From assembly GCF_001661075.1 (NCBI RefSeq), contig NZ_CP014870.1:248001-312000 (forward strand): 64,000 nt of DNA, in the 5' to 3' direction. The notes below the pieces were generated by a model that saw nothing but the letters and a program-made list of their open reading frames with translations, had not been told where the DNA came from and searched no databases. This DNA comes from Pseudomonas silesiensis (GTDB taxonomy: Bacteria > Pseudomonadota > Gammaproteobacteria > Pseudomonadales > Pseudomonadaceae). The position numbers were made by a program, and so were the translations under genes. Position 1 is the first letter of the stretch. Each line of letters begins with the position of its first letter. Below, one piece after another: positions 28,278-38,263 of this stretch.

Positions 28278-29750
28278 ATGGCTGTTAATGACGATCGTGC
28301 AGGCAGTAAACCGTTGATCGAGAAACGCTCGATCGACTACATCCCGGAAGCGGAAAGACACGGTCGTCTGTTGAGCCAGTTCACTCTGTGGATGGGTGCC
28401 AACCTGCAAATCACCGCGATTGTCACCGGGGCCCTGGCCGTGGTGCTGGGCGGTGACGTGTTCTGGTCGTTGATCGGTCTGTTGATCGGGCAGCTGCTCG
28501 GCGGTGGCGTAATGGCGCTGCATGCGGCGCAAGGGCCCAAGCTTGGCCTGCCGCAGATGATCTCCAGCCGGGTGCAGTTCGGCGTGTATGGCGCGGCCAT
28601 CCCGATCGTGCTGGTCTGTCTGATGTACCTCGGTTTCACTGCAACGGGCACCGTGCTTTCCGGCCAGGCTTTGGGCCAGTTGTTCGGCGTCAGCGACAGC
28701 GTCGGTATCCTCATCTTCGCCAGTGTCATCGTGCTGGTCACGGTGCTCGGTTATCGAGTGATCCACTTCATCGGCCGTGTCGCCAGCGTCATTGGTGTGA
28801 TTGCCTTTGTTTACCTGTTCAGTCGTCTGATGAGCCAGACCGACGTTGGCGCACTGCTGCAAATCCGCCACTTCAGCTGGACCAGCTTTCTGCTGGCGGT
28901 GTCGCTCGCGGCGTCCTGGCAGATTGCCTTCGGCCCCTATGTGGCTGACTATTCACGCTACCTGCCGAGCAAGACGTCTTCGGTGAAGACCTTCTTCGCT
29001 GCAGGCGCGGGCTCGGTCATTGGCGCACAGGTGGCGATGATCCTCGGCGTGTTTGCCGCCGCCATGGCCAACGGGCAATTCGCCGGCCACGAAGTGGCCT
29101 ACATCGTTGGATTGAGCGGCAGCGGTGCCACCGCTGCGCTGCTGTACTTCAGCATTGCGTTCGGCAAGGTCACCATCTCCACGCTGAACTCCTACGGCAG
29201 CTTCATGTGCATTGCGACCGTCATCAGCGGTTTCCGGGGTGACCTGCGGGTCTCACGCTTGCAGCGCCTGGTCTTCGTGCTGGCCATTGTCGGTACTGCG
29301 ACCCTGATCGCGTTGCTCGGTCAGCACTCGTTCCTCGGTGCGTTCAAGTCCTTCATCCTGTTCTTGCTGGCGTTCTTCACGCCATGGAGCGCGATCAACC
29401 TGGTGGACTACTACTGCATCACTCGCGAGCGTTATGACGTGCCGGCACTGGCCGATCCGAAGGGTCGCTACGGCCGTTGGAACCCGCTCGGCATCAGCGT
29501 CTATGTCTTCGGTGTGCTGGTGCAACTGCCGTTCATCTCCACCAAGTTCTATACCGGTCCGCTGGTGGAGGCCCTGGGTGGTGTGGATATTTCCTGGATC
29601 ATCGGTCTGGTGCTCCCCGCAGCCCTGTATTACGTGTGCGCGAAAAAATGGCACAGCGCAGTACCCGATCACCTGATCCTGCCGGTCGAGCAGGACAGCG
29701 ATGTACAACCTGAAACAAGCGGGGCCCGTCGCGCTGCTGCGCAGGCCTGA
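28278..29750 (+). CDS. NCS1-family permease, probable urocanate transporter
   Basis: A 490-residue polytopic protein of the purine-cytosine permease (NCS1) family with about twelve membrane helices, starting after an N-terminal charged segment (SIDYIPEAERHGR). The pattern FTLWMGANLQI is typical of the family. In the P. fluorescens hut operon a protein of this family and position was described as the urocanate transporter (HutTu), which fits its place directly after hutU. Substrate is therefore inferred from context. Confidence 0.85.
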   Translation: MAVNDDRAGSKPLIEKRSIDYIPEAERHGRLLSQFTLWMGANLQITAIVTGALAVVLGGDVFWSLIGLLIGQLLGGGVMALHAAQGPKLGLPQMISSRVQFGVYGAAIPIVLVCLMYLGFTATGTVLSGQALGQLFGVSDSVGILIFASVIVLVTVLGYRVIHFIGRVASVIGVIAFVYLFSRLMSQTDVGALLQIRHFSWTSFLLAVSLAASWQIAFGPYVADYSRYLPSKTSSVKTFFAAGAGSVIGAQVAMILGVFAAAMANGQFAGHEVAYIVGLSGSGATAALLYFSIAFGKVTISTLNSYGSFMCIATVISGFRGDLRVSRLQRLVFVLAIVGTATLIALLGQHSFLGAFKSFILFLLAFFTPWSAINLVDYYCITRERYDVPALADPKGRYGRWNPLGISVYVFGVLVQLPFISTKFYTGPLVEALGGVDISWIIGLVLPAALYYVCAKKWHSAVPDHLILPVEQDSDVQPETSGARRAAAQA

Positions 29751-29818
29751 TTGGACGTGGACAGGGCTGGATGCCTCTTGACTGCCGTAAGCCAATTCAT
29801 GATTAGGAGCGTCACACA

Positions 29819-30787
29819 ATGAAATCGAACAAGACCCTGCTGACCACATTGCTTTCCATGGGCCTGCTCGCCAGTGCCGGCGCCACCCAGGCAGCCGGCT
29901 GGTGCGAGTCGGGCAAACCGGTGAAATTCGCCGGGCTGAACTGGGAAAGCGGCATGCTGCTGACCGACGTCATGCAGGTGGTGCTGGAGAAAGGCTACGA
30001 CTGCAAGGTCGACAGCCTGCCTGGCAACTCCATCACCATGGAAAACGCCCTGAGCAGCAACGACATTCAAGTGTTCGCCGAAGAATGGGTCGGCCGCAGC
30101 GAAGTCTGGAACAAGGCCGAGAAGGCCGGCAAGGTGGTCGGTGTCGGCGCTCCGGTCGTTGGCGCCATCGAAGGCTGGTATGTGCCGCGTTACGTGATCG
30201 AAGGCGACGCCAAACGCAAGCTGGAGCCGAAAGCCCCGGACCTGAAGGCGATCGCCGACCTGGGCAAATACGCCAGCGTGTTCAAGGATCAGGAAGAGCC
30301 ATCCAAGGGCCGTTTCTATAACTGCCCGGCCGGCTGGACCTGTGAGCTGGACAACAGCGAAATGCTCAAGAGTTACGGCCTGGAAAGCACTTACACCAAC
30401 TTCCGCCCGGGCACCGGCCCGGCGCTGGATGCGGCCGTGCTGTCGAGCTACAAGCGTGGCGAGCCGATCCTGTTCTACTACTGGTCGCCCACCCCGCTGA
30501 TGGGCCAGGTCGACCTGGTCAAGCTTGAAGAAAAGCCCGGCGTGGACAAGAGCGTGACCATCAAGGTCGGCCTGTCCAAGGTCTTCCACGAGCAAGCCCC
30601 GGAACTGGTGGCTGTGCTGGAAAAGGTCAACCTGCCAATCGACCTGCTCAACCAGAATCTCGGGCGCATGGCCAAGGAGCGGATCGAGTCACCAAAACTG
30701 GCGAAAATCTTCCTCAAGGAACATCCTGAAGTCTGGCATGCATGGGTGAGCGAAGACGCAGCCAAGAAGATCGACGCGGCCTTGTAG
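29819..30787 (+). CDS. hutX: ABC transporter substrate-binding protein HutX
   Basis: A 322-residue periplasmic binding protein of the OpuAC/ProX type. The signal peptide ends near GATQA-AGW, and the mature part begins CESGKPVKFAGLNWESG. Conserved features include GNSITMENALSSNDIQVFAEEW and the aromatic ligand region RFYNCPAGWTCELDN. The family usually binds quaternary amines, but HutX proteins in hut operons bind histidine, so histidine is the likely ligand. Permease and ATPase genes follow directly. Confidence 0.88.
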   Translation: MKSNKTLLTTLLSMGLLASAGATQAAGWCESGKPVKFAGLNWESGMLLTDVMQVVLEKGYDCKVDSLPGNSITMENALSSNDIQVFAEEWVGRSEVWNKAEKAGKVVGVGAPVVGAIEGWYVPRYVIEGDAKRKLEPKAPDLKAIADLGKYASVFKDQEEPSKGRFYNCPAGWTCELDNSEMLKSYGLESTYTNFRPGTGPALDAAVLSSYKRGEPILFYYWSPTPLMGQVDLVKLEEKPGVDKSVTIKVGLSKVFHEQAPELVAVLEKVNLPIDLLNQNLGRMAKERIESPKLAKIFLKEHPEVWHAWVSEDAAKKIDAAL

Positions 30788-30857
30788 GTCGAGCTTTGGC
30801 GACTGCCGTCAGCGGCAGTCGGACGCTTGATCGCAACCCCTTGATTGAGAGCCTCTT

Positions 30858-31709
30858 ATGTTTCCCGAAAGCTTTACCTTTTCCATCGCCGACTGGGTCA
30901 ACAGTTGGGTCGATTCGCTGGTCACCAACTACGGCGATGTGTTCCGCAGCATCTCCGACACCCTGTTGTGGGCCATCGTCAATTTAGAAGGGCTGCTGCG
31001 TGCGGCGCCCTGGTGGCTGATGCTGGCGATCGTGGCGGGCGTTGCCTGGCACGCGACCCGCAAAGTCGTGACCACGTCCGTCATCGTCGGCCTGCTGTTC
31101 CTGGTGGGGGCCGTCGGCCTCTGGGACAAGCTGATGCAAACCCTGGCGCTGATGATGGTGGCGACGGTCATCTCGGTGCTGATCGGCATTCCACTGGGCA
31201 TTCTCTCGGCGCGCAGCAATCGCCTGCGCTCGGTGCTGATGCCGCTGCTGGACATCATGCAGACCATGCCGAGCTTCGTGTACCTGATCCCGGTGCTGAT
31301 GCTGTTCGGCCTGGGCAAGGTTCCGGCGATTTTCGCCACCGTGATCTACGCTGCGCCACCGCTGATCCGCCTGACCGATCTGGGCATTCGCCAGGTCGAC
31401 GGTGAAGTGATGGAGGCGATCAACGCCTTCGGCGCCAACCGCTGGCAGCAACTGTTCGGCGTGCAACTGCCGTTGGCCCTGCCGAGCATCATGGCCGGGA
31501 TCAACCAGACCACCATGATGGCCCTGTCGATGGTCGTGATTGCCTCGATGATCGGTGCCCGTGGCTTGGGTGAAGATGTGTTGGTGGGGATTCAGACCCT
31601 CAACGTCGGACGTGGTCTTGAAGCCGGTCTGGCGATCGTGATTCTGGCAGTGGTCATCGACCGCATTACTCAGGCGTATGGTCGGCCACGGCATGAGGTG
31701 AGCAAATGA
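30858..31709 (+). CDS. hutW: ABC transporter permease HutW
   Basis: A 283-residue inner-membrane permease of the ProW type with about seven helices. The cytoplasmic coupling motif EAINAFGANRWQQLFGVQLPLALPSIMAG is present. A long amphipathic N-terminal segment (residues 1-30) precedes the first helix, as in ProW relatives. The stop overlaps the hutV start by 4 nt. It forms the histidine uptake system with HutX and HutV. Confidence 0.9.
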   Translation: MFPESFTFSIADWVNSWVDSLVTNYGDVFRSISDTLLWAIVNLEGLLRAAPWWLMLAIVAGVAWHATRKVVTTSVIVGLLFLVGAVGLWDKLMQTLALMMVATVISVLIGIPLGILSARSNRLRSVLMPLLDIMQTMPSFVYLIPVLMLFGLGKVPAIFATVIYAAPPLIRLTDLGIRQVDGEVMEAINAFGANRWQQLFGVQLPLALPSIMAGINQTTMMALSMVVIASMIGARGLGEDVLVGIQTLNVGRGLEAGLAIVILAVVIDRITQAYGRPRHEVSK

Positions 31710-32536
31710 ACGACGCAACCGTGAGCAAGATCGAAGTCAAAAACGTCTTCAAGATTTTCGGCAACCGTGCCAAGGAAGCGCTGGCCATGGTGGGTCAGGG
31801 CAAGACCAAGGATCAGGTGCTGGCCGAAACCGGCTGCGTGGTCGGCGTGAACGATTTGTCCCTGAGCATCGGCAGCGGCGAGATCTTCGTGATCATGGGC
31901 CTGTCGGGTTCCGGCAAGTCCACCCTGGTGCGTCACTTCAACCGCTTGATCGACCCGACCAGCGGCGCAATCCTGGTGGACGGTGTGGACATCCTGCAAT
32001 ACGACATGGACGCCCTGCGCGAATTTCGCCGACGCAAGATCAGCATGGTGTTCCAGAGCTTCGGCCTGCTGCCGCACAAGACCGTACTGGATAACGTCGC
32101 CTACGGCCTGAAGGTGCGTGGCGAGAGCAAGCAGATGTGCGCCGAACGCGCGCTGCACTGGATCAATACCGTGGGCCTGAAAGGCTACGAAAAAAAATAC
32201 CCGCATCAGTTGTCGGGCGGCATGCGCCAGCGTGTGGGCCTGGCCCGGGCCTTGGCGGCGGACACCGACATCATCCTGATGGACGAGGCGTTCAGCGCCC
32301 TCGATCCGCTGATCCGCGCGGAGATGCAGGACCAGTTGCTGGAGCTGCAAAAGACGTTGCACAAGACCATCGTGTTCATTACTCACGACCTTGATGAGGC
32401 TGTGCGGATTGGTAACCGCATTGCGATCCTCAAGGACGGGCGGCTGATTCAGGTGGGTACGCCTAGAGAGATCCTGCATTCGCCGGCGGATGAGTATGTC
32501 GACCGGTTTGTACAGCGTCGGGCTGCGGTGGTTTAA
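31706..32536 (+). CDS. hutV: ABC transporter ATPase HutV
   Basis: A 276-residue ATPase of the ProV/OpuAA type with the typical N-terminal extra loop (FGNRAKEALAMVGQGKTKDQV). It has Walker A GLSGSGKST, Q-loop VFQSFGLLPHKT, signature LSGGMRQRVGLARA and Walker B IILMDEAFSALDP. The C-terminal CBS domains of osmoregulated ProV proteins are absent, consistent with a transporter not controlled by ionic strength. It overlaps hutW by 4 nt. Confidence 0.92.
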   Translation: MNDATVSKIEVKNVFKIFGNRAKEALAMVGQGKTKDQVLAETGCVVGVNDLSLSIGSGEIFVIMGLSGSGKSTLVRHFNRLIDPTSGAILVDGVDILQYDMDALREFRRRKISMVFQSFGLLPHKTVLDNVAYGLKVRGESKQMCAERALHWINTVGLKGYEKKYPHQLSGGMRQRVGLARALAADTDIILMDEAFSALDPLIRAEMQDQLLELQKTLHKTIVFITHDLDEAVRIGNRIAILKDGRLIQVGTPREILHSPADEYVDRFVQRRAAVV

Positions 32537-32559
32537 AGGTTTGCGGCGGCTGTTCGGAC

Positions 32560-32658
32560 GCCTTCGCGGGCAAGCCTCGCTCCTACAGGTTTTGTGTCGT
32601 TCCTGCATTGGACGGCAAACCTGAATCCTGTAGGAGCGAGGCTTGCCCGCGAAGAGGC
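32560..32658. repeat. Outward-facing REP pair between hutV and hutH1
   Basis: GCCTTCGCGGGCAAGCCTCG...CTACAG (32560-32588) and CTGTAGGAGCGAGGCTTGCC...GAGGC (32628-32658) are mirror images facing outward, separated by about 40 nt. Confidence 0.88.
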
Positions 32659-32696
32659 CGGCAAAGCTGCATCAATATTCTGGTAAGAGGTCAATG

Positions 32697-34220
32697 ATGT
32701 CCCAGGCTGAAAAAATCGTTATCGCCGACGCCCCCTTGCGTTGGCAGGATGTGGTCGCCGTAGCCCGCCATGGTGCACAGCTCGAGCTGTCGCCCCAGAC
32801 CTGGGCGCGGATCGAGAATGCGCAGGCGATCGTCCAGCGCATCGTCGCCAGCGGCGAGCGCGCCTATGGGGTCAATACCGGCCTCGGCGCGCTGTGCAAC
32901 GTCTCGCTCAAGGATGAACAACTCAGCCAGCTGTCGTGCAACACCTTACTCAGTCACGCCTGTGGTGTTGGCGCTCCATTGGCCGACGAACAGACCCGCG
33001 CGATCATGTGCGCCGCGATCCGCAATTACTCCCATGGTAAATCCGGCATTCACCGTCGAGTGGTCGAGGCTCTGCTGGCGCTGCTTAACCACGGCATCAC
33101 CCCGCAAGTGCCGTCCCAGGGCTCGGTCGGTTACCTGACCCACATGGCCCACATCGGTATTGCACTGCTGGGTGTCGGCAATGTGAGCTATCGCGGGCAG
33201 ATCATTGGCGCGCAGCAGGCACTGGCCGAAGAAGGTCTGCAACCGGTTCAGCTCGGCGCCAAGGACGGTTTGTGCCTGGTCAACGGCACGCCGTGCATGA
33301 CCGGCCTCAGCTGCCTGGCAATTGCCGATGCCACGCGCCTGGTGCAGTGGGCCGACGTGATCGGGGCGATGAGCTTCGAAGCCCAGCGCGGTCAGATCGC
33401 AGCGTTCGATGCCGAAATCATCGCGCTCAAACCGCATCCGGGCATGCAACAGGTCGGGATCAACCTGCGCGCCTTGCTCGATGGCAGTGAAGTGATCGCC
33501 AGCAGCAAAGGCATTCGCACGCAGGATGCGTTGAGCATCCGTTCGATCCCGCAAGTCCACGGCGCTGCACGGGATCAGCTGGCGCACGGGATTCAACAGA
33601 TCGAAACCGAACTCAACGCTGTCACTGACAACCCGATGTTGCTCGGCACCCCGGACAATTTCCGCATCGTGTCCCAGGCCAACCCGCACGGTCAGTCAGT
33701 GGCCATGGCTGCCGACCTGCTGGCCATCGCCATGGCAGAAATCGGCTCCATCGCCGAGCGGCGCCTGGACCGTTTGATCAACCCGCACGTCAGCGGTCTG
33801 CCAGCGTTTCTGGTGGCCAACCCGGGGGTGAACTCCGGGATGATGATAGTCCAGTACGTCGCTGCCTCGCTGTGCGCGGAAAACCGTCAGTTGGCGCAAC
33901 CGGCGGTGCTCGACAACTACGTCACCTCGGGCCTGCAGGAAGACCACCTGAGCATGGGCACCAACGCGGCGCTGAAGCTGCATCGCGCCCTGGAAAACTG
34001 CACGCAGATTCTTGCCATCGAGTACTTGCTGGCCGCCCAGGCCTTTGAGTTCTTGAAAGAACAACGCTTTGGCGCCGGCACCGATGTGGCATGGCGTCTG
34101 CTGCGCGAGCGGGTTCCGGCCTACGACCAGGACCGCTGGCTGGCGCCGGATATCGCCGCCGCCGCCGGGGTGTTGAAAGATTCGAATCTACTGCACAAGG
34201 CCTTACCGAACCTTAACTGA
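32697..34220 (+). CDS. hutH1: Histidine ammonia-lyase-like protein lacking the MIO triad
   Basis: A 507-residue member of the aromatic amino-acid lyase family. Most active-site neighbours of the family are kept: Tyr57 (AYGVNTG), His in LLSHACGVG, Asn in LVNGTPC, Arg in QDALSIRS, and QEDHLSM. The Ala-Ser-Gly that cyclises into the MIO cofactor is replaced by Tyr-Leu-Thr (146-148, [11 protein letters not shown]). The tyrosine of the QDPYSLR motif is Leu279. It is therefore unlikely to be a normal histidase; that is the job of hutH2 next door. I chose the ATG at 32697 (AAGAGG 6 nt upstream); the ATG at 32694 is possible. Related genomes carry this paralogue under the name hutH1. Confidence 0.9.
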   Translation: MSQAEKIVIADAPLRWQDVVAVARHGAQLELSPQTWARIENAQAIVQRIVASGERAYGVNTGLGALCNVSLKDEQLSQLSCNTLLSHACGVGAPLADEQTRAIMCAAIRNYSHGKSGIHRRVVEALLALLNHGITPQVPSQGSVGYLTHMAHIGIALLGVGNVSYRGQIIGAQQALAEEGLQPVQLGAKDGLCLVNGTPCMTGLSCLAIADATRLVQWADVIGAMSFEAQRGQIAAFDAEIIALKPHPGMQQVGINLRALLDGSEVIASSKGIRTQDALSIRSIPQVHGAARDQLAHGIQQIETELNAVTDNPMLLGTPDNFRIVSQANPHGQSVAMAADLLAIAMAEIGSIAERRLDRLINPHVSGLPAFLVANPGVNSGMMIVQYVAASLCAENRQLAQPAVLDNYVTSGLQEDHLSMGTNAALKLHRALENCTQILAIEYLLAAQAFEFLKEQRFGAGTDVAWRLLRERVPAYDQDRWLAPDIAAAAGVLKDSNLLHKALPNLN

Positions 34221-34338
34221 TTTCTACATCAAACCAGCGTGCCAAGGCGCCAGCCCTCCTACAAGGAGGGAAGCGACGGACAACGGACATCTCCGGAGCG
34301 TCTGGTTAGTTCATAAAACTCTCAAAAGGAGAATAAAA

Positions 34339-35871
34339 GTGACTGCGCTAAACCTGATTCCCGGCCAACTGAGCCTTGCCCAACTGCGTGATATCTATCA
34401 ACAGCCGGTCAAAATCACCCTCGACGACTGCGCCTCGGCCCAGATCGAAGCCAGCGTCGCGTGCGTGGAGCAGATCCTGGCCGAAAACCGTACCGCCTAC
34501 GGGATCAACACCGGTTTCGGCCTGCTGGCGTCGACCCGCATCGCCAGCGAAGACCTGGAAAACCTCCAGCGCTCGCTGGTGCTGTCCCACGCCGCCGGTG
34601 TCGGCGAGCCAATCAGCGACGCCCTGGTGCGCCTGGTCATGGTGCTCAAGGTCAACAGCCTGAGCCGAGGTTTCTCCGGCATTCGCCGCGTAGTGATCGA
34701 CGCGTTGATCGCGCTGATCAACGCCGAGGTTTACCCGCACATTCCATTGAAAGGTTCGGTCGGTGCGTCCGGCGACCTGGCGCCGCTGGCCCACATGTCG
34801 CTGGTGCTGTTGGGCGAAGGCAAGGCGCGCTACAAGGGCGAATGGCTGGAGGCGACCGAAGCACTGCACGTCGCCGGCCTCAAGCCGCTGACACTGGCTG
34901 CCAAAGAAGGTCTGGCGCTGCTCAACGGTACTCAGGTGTCCACCGCTTACGCGCTGCGTGGCCTGTTCGAAGGTGAAGACCTGTTCGCCGGTGCCGTGGC
35001 GCTGGGTGCCATGACCGTTGAAGCGGTATTGGGCTCGCGCTCGCCGTTCGACGCGCGCATCCACGCCGCTCGCGGCCAGAAAGGCCAGATTGACGCCGCT
35101 GCCGCTTACCGCGATTTGCTGGGCGAGCGCAGTGAAGTCTCCGATTCGCACCAGAACTGCGACAAGGTCCAGGACCCGTATTCCCTGCGCTGCCAGCCGC
35201 AAGTCATGGGCGCCTGCCTGACCCAGTTCCGTCAGGCTGCCGAAGTGCTTGCCATCGAGGCGAACGCAGTCTCCGATAACCCGCTGGTGTTCGCCGCTGA
35301 GGGCGATGTGATCTCCGGCGGTAACTTCCACGCCGAGCCGGTGGCCATGGCCGCCGACAACATGGCCCTGGCCATCGCTGAAATCGGCTCTCTGAGCGAG
35401 CGCCGCATCTCGCTGATGATGGACAAGCACATGTCGCAACTGCCGCCGTTTTTGGTGGCCAATGGCGGGGTGAACTCCGGTTTCATGATCGCCCAGGTGA
35501 CGGCGGCGGCACTGGCCAGTGAAAACAAGGCGCTGTCCCATCCGCATTCGGTGGACAGCCTGCCGACGTCGGCGAACCAGGAAGACCATGTGTCCATGGC
35601 CCCGGCGGCAGGCAAGCGTCTGTGGGAAATGGCGGAGAACACGCGTGGGGTGCTGGCGGTGGAATGGTTGGCGGCGTGTCAGGGGCTGGATTTGCGTGAA
35701 GGGTTGAAGACTTCGCCGAAGCTGGAAAAGGCTCGGGCGATTCTGCGTGCTGAAGTGCCGTTTTATGAGAAGGACCGGTTCTTTGCGCCGGACATTAATG
35801 CGGCGACTGAATTGTTGGCCACGCGCTGCCTGAATGAGCTGGTCACGGCGAAGTTTTTGCCTAGCCTTTAA
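34339..35871 (+). CDS. hutH2: Histidine ammonia-lyase
   Basis: Deaminates L-histidine to urocanate, the first step of the pathway. The 510-residue protein keeps the MIO-forming Ala143-Ser144-Gly145 in [15 protein letters not shown], the catalytic tyrosine in [22 protein letters not shown] and ANQEDHVSM. It starts with GTG at 34339, preceded by AAGGAG 7-8 nt upstream. It follows the MIO-less paralogue after 118 nt, a stretch in which I see no gene. Confidence 0.97.
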   Translation: MTALNLIPGQLSLAQLRDIYQQPVKITLDDCASAQIEASVACVEQILAENRTAYGINTGFGLLASTRIASEDLENLQRSLVLSHAAGVGEPISDALVRLVMVLKVNSLSRGFSGIRRVVIDALIALINAEVYPHIPLKGSVGASGDLAPLAHMSLVLLGEGKARYKGEWLEATEALHVAGLKPLTLAAKEGLALLNGTQVSTAYALRGLFEGEDLFAGAVALGAMTVEAVLGSRSPFDARIHAARGQKGQIDAAAAYRDLLGERSEVSDSHQNCDKVQDPYSLRCQPQVMGACLTQFRQAAEVLAIEANAVSDNPLVFAAEGDVISGGNFHAEPVAMAADNMALAIAEIGSLSERRISLMMDKHMSQLPPFLVANGGVNSGFMIAQVTAAALASENKALSHPHSVDSLPTSANQEDHVSMAPAAGKRLWEMAENTRGVLAVEWLAACQGLDLREGLKTSPKLEKARAILRAEVPFYEKDRFFAPDINAATELLATRCLNELVTAKFLPSL

Positions 35872-35876
35872 GGGCC

Positions 35877-35970
35877 TCATCGCGGGCAAGCCCGCTCCCA
35901 CAGGGATCTGCTGTGAACACAGAATTGCAGACATCCCCGGTTACTGTGGGAGCTGGCTTGCCAGCGAATC
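35877..35970. repeat. REP pair between hutH2 and hutI
   Basis: One intact unit (CATCGCGGGCAAGCCCGCTC...CACAGGGATC, 35878-35909) and one divergent unit ACTGTGGGAGCTGGCTTGCC (35943-35970) in opposite orientation. Confidence 0.75.
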
Positions 35971-35997
35971 GATTTTGAACAAGACGAGGAACTCGGG

Positions 35998-37221
35998 ATG
36001 AAAACTCTCTGGCAACACTGCCACGTCGCAACCATGGCGCAAGGCGTCTACTCGATCATCGAGGACGCGGCCATCGTGACGTCCGGTGCGCACATTGAGT
36101 GGATCGGCCCACGCGCTGAACTGCCGTCGGCTGAATACCCGGCCGTCAACGATTTGAACGGGGCCTGGGTGACGCCGGGCCTGATCGACTGCCACACCCA
36201 CACGGTGTTCGGCGGTAACCGCAGTGGTGAATTCGAACAGCGGCTGCAAGGCGTCAGCTATTCGGAGATCGCGGCAGCCGGCGGCGGCATCGCCAGCACC
36301 GTACGTGCCACTCGCGCGGCAAGCGAGGACGAACTGTTCGCCAGCGCCGCCAAGCGTCTGAAAAGCCTGATCCGCGACGGCGTGACCACGGTCGAGATGA
36401 AGTCCGGCTACGGTCTGGACCTGGCCAGCGAGCGCAAGATTCTGCGGGTGATCCGCCGTCTCGGCGCCGAACTGCCGGTCAGCGTGCGCAGCACCTGCCT
36501 GGCCGCCCACGCCTTGCCACCGGAGTACAAGGATCGCGCCGACGACTACATCGATCACATCTGCGCTGAAATGCTGCCGGCCCTGGCCGCAGAAGGGCTG
36601 GTGGATGCGGTGGATGCGTTCTGCGAATACCTGGCGTTCTCGCCGGCGCAGGTCGAGCGCGTGTTCGTCACCGCACAGGCGCTGGGCCTGCCGGTGAAGC
36701 TGCATGCCGAGCAACTGTCGTCCCTGCACGGTTCGAGTCTGGCAGCGCGTTACCATGCACTGTCGGCCGATCACCTGGAGTTCATGACCGAAGACGACGC
36801 CATCGCCATGGCCGAGTCCGGCACCGTCGCGGTGTTGCTGCCCGGTGCGTTCTACTTCCTGCGGGAAACCCAACTGCCGCCGATGGACGCCCTGCGCAAG
36901 CACGGGGTGAAAATCGCCATCGCCAGCGACCTCAACCCCGGCACTTCGCCGGCGCTGTCGTTGCGCTTGATGCTGAACATGGCCTGCACCTGTTTTCGCA
37001 TGACCCCGGAAGAAGCCCTGGCGGGCGCGACGATTCATGCCGCCACCGCGTTGGGCATGGCTCAAACCCATGGTTCGCTGGAAGCCGGCAAGGTCGCGGA
37101 CTTCGTCGCCTGGCAAATCGATCGTCCCGCCGACCTGGCGTACTGGCTGGGCGGCGACCTGGAAAAACGCGTCGTGCGTCACGGCGTCGAAACACGCATT
37201 CAGGAGAACAGTCGTGGATAA
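35998..37221 (+). CDS. hutI: Imidazolonepropionase
   Basis: Hydrolyses 4-imidazolone-5-propanoate to N-formimino-L-glutamate. The amidohydrolase of 407 residues contains the metal-binding [31 protein letters not shown] and SADHLEF, and the catalytic-site aspartate in [12 protein letters not shown]. The ATG at 35998 follows GAGGAACTCGGG. Its end overlaps hutG by 8 nt. Confidence 0.97.
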   Translation: MKTLWQHCHVATMAQGVYSIIEDAAIVTSGAHIEWIGPRAELPSAEYPAVNDLNGAWVTPGLIDCHTHTVFGGNRSGEFEQRLQGVSYSEIAAAGGGIASTVRATRAASEDELFASAAKRLKSLIRDGVTTVEMKSGYGLDLASERKILRVIRRLGAELPVSVRSTCLAAHALPPEYKDRADDYIDHICAEMLPALAAEGLVDAVDAFCEYLAFSPAQVERVFVTAQALGLPVKLHAEQLSSLHGSSLAARYHALSADHLEFMTEDDAIAMAESGTVAVLLPGAFYFLRETQLPPMDALRKHGVKIAIASDLNPGTSPALSLRLMLNMACTCFRMTPEEALAGATIHAATALGMAQTHGSLEAGKVADFVAWQIDRPADLAYWLGGDLEKRVVRHGVETRIQENSRG

Positions 37222-38014
37222 GGTTCTGAACTTCAAACAAGGCCGAGTACCGCTGCTGATCAGCATGCCACACGCCGGTCTGCGCCTGACACCGACAGTC
37301 GACGCCGGGTTGATCCCCGACGCGAAAAGCCTGCCGGACACCGATTGGCACATCCCGAGGCTTTACGACTTTGCCGCAGAGCTGGGTGCCAGCACCCTTG
37401 CGGCCGAGTACTCGCGGTTTGTCATCGACCTGAATCGGCCATCCGATGACAAGCCTTTGTATGCCGGCGCCACCACCGGGCTGTACCCGGCGACGCTGTT
37501 CGATGGCATTCCATTGTTCCGGGAGGGCATGGCGCCGTCGGCGGCCGAACGCGCGACTTATCTTGAACAGATCTGGACGCCGTACCACACCACCTTGCAG
37601 CGCGAGCTGGCGCGATTAAAAGACGAATTCGGCTACGCGCTGCTGTTCGATGCGCACTCGATCCGCTCGATCATCCCGCATCTGTTCGACGGCAAACTGC
37701 CGGACTTCAACCTTGGCACCTTCAACGGCGCCAGTTGCGATCCGCAGTTGGCCACCGGGCTGGAAGCGATCTGCGCGCGTCACGGCGATTACAGCCATGT
37801 GCTGAACGGTCGCTTCAAGGGCGGCCACATCACCCGGCACTATGGCAATCCAGCCGAGAACATTCATGCGGTGCAACTGGAGCTGAGCCAATGCACGTAC
37901 ATGGAAGAGTTCGAACCGTTCCGCTATCGCCCGGACCTGGCGGAGCCGACCCAGGTTGTGCTCAAGGAATTGTTGCAAGGGTTGTTGGCCTGGGGTCAAA
38001 AGCACTACGGATAA
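37214..38014 (+). CDS. hutG: N-formylglutamate deformylase
   Basis: Hydrolyses N-formyl-L-glutamate to glutamate and formate, the last step after HutF. The 266-residue protein starts with GTG at 37214, which overlaps the hutI stop by 8 nt and has CAGGAG 8-13 nt upstream. The open frame continues farther upstream inside hutI without support. Family motifs are [31 protein letters not shown] and [11 protein letters not shown]. It ends the hut operon. Confidence 0.96.
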   Translation: MDKVLNFKQGRVPLLISMPHAGLRLTPTVDAGLIPDAKSLPDTDWHIPRLYDFAAELGASTLAAEYSRFVIDLNRPSDDKPLYAGATTGLYPATLFDGIPLFREGMAPSAAERATYLEQIWTPYHTTLQRELARLKDEFGYALLFDAHSIRSIIPHLFDGKLPDFNLGTFNGASCDPQLATGLEAICARHGDYSHVLNGRFKGGHITRHYGNPAENIHAVQLELSQCTYMEEFEPFRYRPDLAEPTQVVLKELLQGLLAWGQKHYG

Positions 38015-38036
38015 CAGGGTCCGACGCAATCGCCGG

Positions 38037-38170
38037 CCCCTGTAGGAGCAGCCGGTCGACGCTCGATTGCTCGCGAAAAACCTGAGGGCGCCGCGCGCTG
38101 TCTGGCTCGTCGCGTTATCGTTGACGACCATCGCGAGCAATCGAGCGTCGACCGGCTGCTCCTACAGGGG
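38037..38170. repeat. Long REPIN with expanded head (AGCCGGTCGACGC insert)
   Basis: Left arm CCCCTGTAGGAGCAGCCGGT...CGATTGCTCGCGA and an exact mirror ending GCTGCTCCTACAGGGG. Compared with the common unit, about 13 extra bases sit between GGAGC and the CTCGCGA tail. The spacer belongs to subfamily A (GCGTTATCGTTGACGACC). It follows hutG. Confidence 0.92.
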
Positions 38171-38263
38171 ATCGTGCTCTAACGTAATTCGGGTTTATGA
38201 TGCCGGACGGCAGAATAATAGAAGTCCCCCCAGGGATGACCTCGACCCCTTACGGAGCGCGCA

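Noticed and set aside
26277..28871. 864-codon antisense open frame across hutU and the hut promoter
   Set aside because: It crosses the promoter, hutU and a REPIN. The composition is typical of antisense shadows.
33120..33150. Sequencing error as cause of the missing MIO triad in hutH1
   Set aside because: The frame is continuous, flanking residues on both sides are conserved, and a separate active-site tyrosine is also changed.
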